From DSWT01 sp036845725 (GTDB lineage Bacteria; Chloroflexota; Anaerolineae; B4-G1; SLSP01), in assembly GCA_036845725.1 (NCBI GenBank), contig DAIUDK010000215.1:1-5709 (forward strand): a stretch of 5,709 bases of DNA. The letters run 5' to 3'. The notes beneath the pieces are model-generated. The model was not told the DNA's origin. It did not search any database and saw only the letters and a list, made by a program, of their open reading frames with translations. How positions within the stretch are numbered: position 1 is the first letter of the stretch; every line of letters starts with the position of its first letter. Shown here one piece after another: positions 4,775-5,709 of this stretch. A program made the position numbers and the translations under genes.

Positions 4775-5686
4775 ATGGATACAATCCGCGCGTGGTTGGA
4801 GCGTTACCTTGAGGTGTTGGACCGCGACAATGCCTCTCCTTACACCGTCAAAAACTACCGTACCGACATCGGGCAGTTCCTTGACTACAGTGCTGAGCGC
4901 AGCGTCAACACCCTGACCGGGTTGCACCGCGATCTGGTGCGTGATTATCTCGAAGAGCTGGCCGAGGCTGAGTACGCGCGATCCAGCATCGCGCGGCGCG
5001 TCTTCGAGTTGCGCGCCTTCGGCGACTATCTGCTGCGCCAACATGCCTGGGAACAAAATCTCTTCCGCCGCATCTATGCTCCGCGCGTCCCGCGCCGTTT
5101 GCCGCGCTATCTCACCATCGAAGAGGTGCAGAAATTGTTATCTGTCCCAGATAGCGCGACACCACAAGGTGTACGCGACCGGGCGATCCTCGAAACGCTC
5201 TATGCCTCCGGCGTGCGGGTCGCCGAATTGGCGGCGTTGGATGTGCGCGATGTGGATTTGGGCAGCGGTGAGATGCGCGTCATTGGCAAAGGCGACAAGG
5301 AGCGGATGGTCTTGTTGGGCCGTCCGGCAGTGGCGACGTTGCGGACGTATATCGACGTGGGGCGTCCGGCGCAGTTGGAAGATCGAAAGCCGACAAATGC
5401 CTTGTTCCTCAACCGCTTTGGAGGGCGGCTCTCTGTGCGCTCGGTGGACGAGATCGTGCGGCAGGCCGGTGTCCTCGCCGGCATCGACCAGACGGTGACG
5501 CCACATCTCTTGCGGCATACCTTCGCCACGCACTTGCTCGATGGGGGCGCCGACCTGCGGGTCGTGCAGGAGCTACTCGGTCACGAAAACCTGGCGACGA
5601 CACAGATTTACGCCAACGTGACCCAAAAGCGTGCCCGTGAGATTTACTTGCGCGCACACCCCCGCGCCGCCGAGGCCGGTACCTGA
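4775..5686 (+). CDS. xerC: Xer-type tyrosine recombinase (XerC/XerD family)
   Basis: Site-specific recombinase of the Xer family, which resolves chromosome dimers at a dif site. The 303-residue product is standard Xer length. The N-terminal SAM-like DNA-binding domain covers about residues 1-95 (YTVKNYRTDIGQFL, SSIARRVFELRAFGDYL), then the Xer linker RVPRRLPRYLTIEEVQKLL. The catalytic domain has the full set: R148 in ASGVRVAEL, K172 in GKGDKER, H244 and R247 in HLLRHTFATH, H270 in LLGHENL and nucleophile Y279 in TTQIYANV. Start ATG at 4775 follows AAGG (4765-4768) with a 6-nt spacer; the stop is a tandem TGA-TAA. No att sites, excisionase or cargo lie beside it, favouring a housekeeping Xer over a phage integrase. 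XerC versus XerD (or a lone Xer) cannot be settled from one copy, so the symbol is provisional. No own promoter is evident. Confidence 0.92.
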   Translation: MDTIRAWLERYLEVLDRDNASPYTVKNYRTDIGQFLDYSAERSVNTLTGLHRDLVRDYLEELAEAEYARSSIARRVFELRAFGDYLLRQHAWEQNLFRRIYAPRVPRRLPRYLTIEEVQKLLSVPDSATPQGVRDRAILETLYASGVRVAELAALDVRDVDLGSGEMRVIGKGDKERMVLLGRPAVATLRTYIDVGRPAQLEDRKPTNALFLNRFGGRLSVRSVDEIVRQAGVLAGIDQTVTPHLLRHTFATHLLDGGADLRVVQELLGHENLATTQIYANVTQKRAREIYLRAHPRAAEAGT

Positions 5687-5709
5687 TAACAGACTTGGGC
5701 ACAGTCTAG

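Noticed and set aside
4775..5686. Xer recombinase as the integrase of a mobile element
   Set aside because: tmRNA is a common integration site, but it lies over 4 kb away, no att repeats or phage genes were seen, and the protein has the plain Xer layout and length.
5691..5707. AGACT/AGTCT inverted repeat after the Xer stop
   Set aside because: The stem is only 5 bp and the window ends before any U-run could be seen, so a terminator cannot be claimed.
1..5709. CRISPR array, transposase, toxin-antitoxin or defence system
   Set aside because: No direct repeats with regular spacing, terminal inverted repeats with a transposase, or defence-type proteins were found on either strand.

Overview
The window holds five protein genes I can support, a small membrane-protein gene and two housekeeping RNA genes. 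It is moderately GC-rich and carries ordinary bacterial -35/-10 promoters, strong GGAGG-type ribosome binding sites and intrinsic terminators. The mix of genes (a one-piece tmRNA, a 6S-like RNA, and an FHA protein with a proline-rich linker and a C-terminal membrane anchor) makes me think of a Chloroflexota (Anaerolineae-like) chromosome. That placement is inference and no single gene proves it.

Layout. Positions 1-423 (minus strand) are a nearly complete tmRNA gene (ssrA). Its terminal CCA would lie just off the window edge, and a clear extended -10 promoter precedes it. Directly upstream on the same strand is a 69-residue two-helix membrane protein with its own promoter and a leader that can form three small hairpins. 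A divergent promoter then drives a Bcp/PrxQ peroxiredoxin on the plus strand. This gene converges on an FHA-domain membrane protein on the minus strand, and one perfect 14-bp hairpin between them probably terminates both. The FHA gene is divergent from an M19 (renal dipeptidase-like) metallopeptidase on the plus strand.

The 468-bp gap at 3396-3863 is not empty. It holds a strong promoter, a structured RNA of about 172 nt that I read as 6S RNA (ssrS), and a 53-bp perfect inverted repeat containing an intrinsic terminator. A second promoter then leads into a metallo-beta-lactamase-fold hydrolase. That gene is followed, after a 77-nt gap with an imperfect inverted repeat, by a complete Xer-type tyrosine recombinase that ends near the window edge.

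How they fit together. This looks like a core-genome neighbourhood, not an island. It covers ribosome rescue (tmRNA), RNA polymerase control (6S RNA), peroxide defence (Bcp), phosphothreonine signalling (FHA), dipeptide turnover (M19) and chromosome dimer resolution (Xer). I see no sign that these genes form one pathway, and I found no CRISPR array, transposase, prophage or defence system. The parts most worth a second look are the unannotated 6S-like RNA with its unusually long palindromic terminator, the structured leader of the small membrane gene, and the promoter elements shared by that gene and tmRNA.
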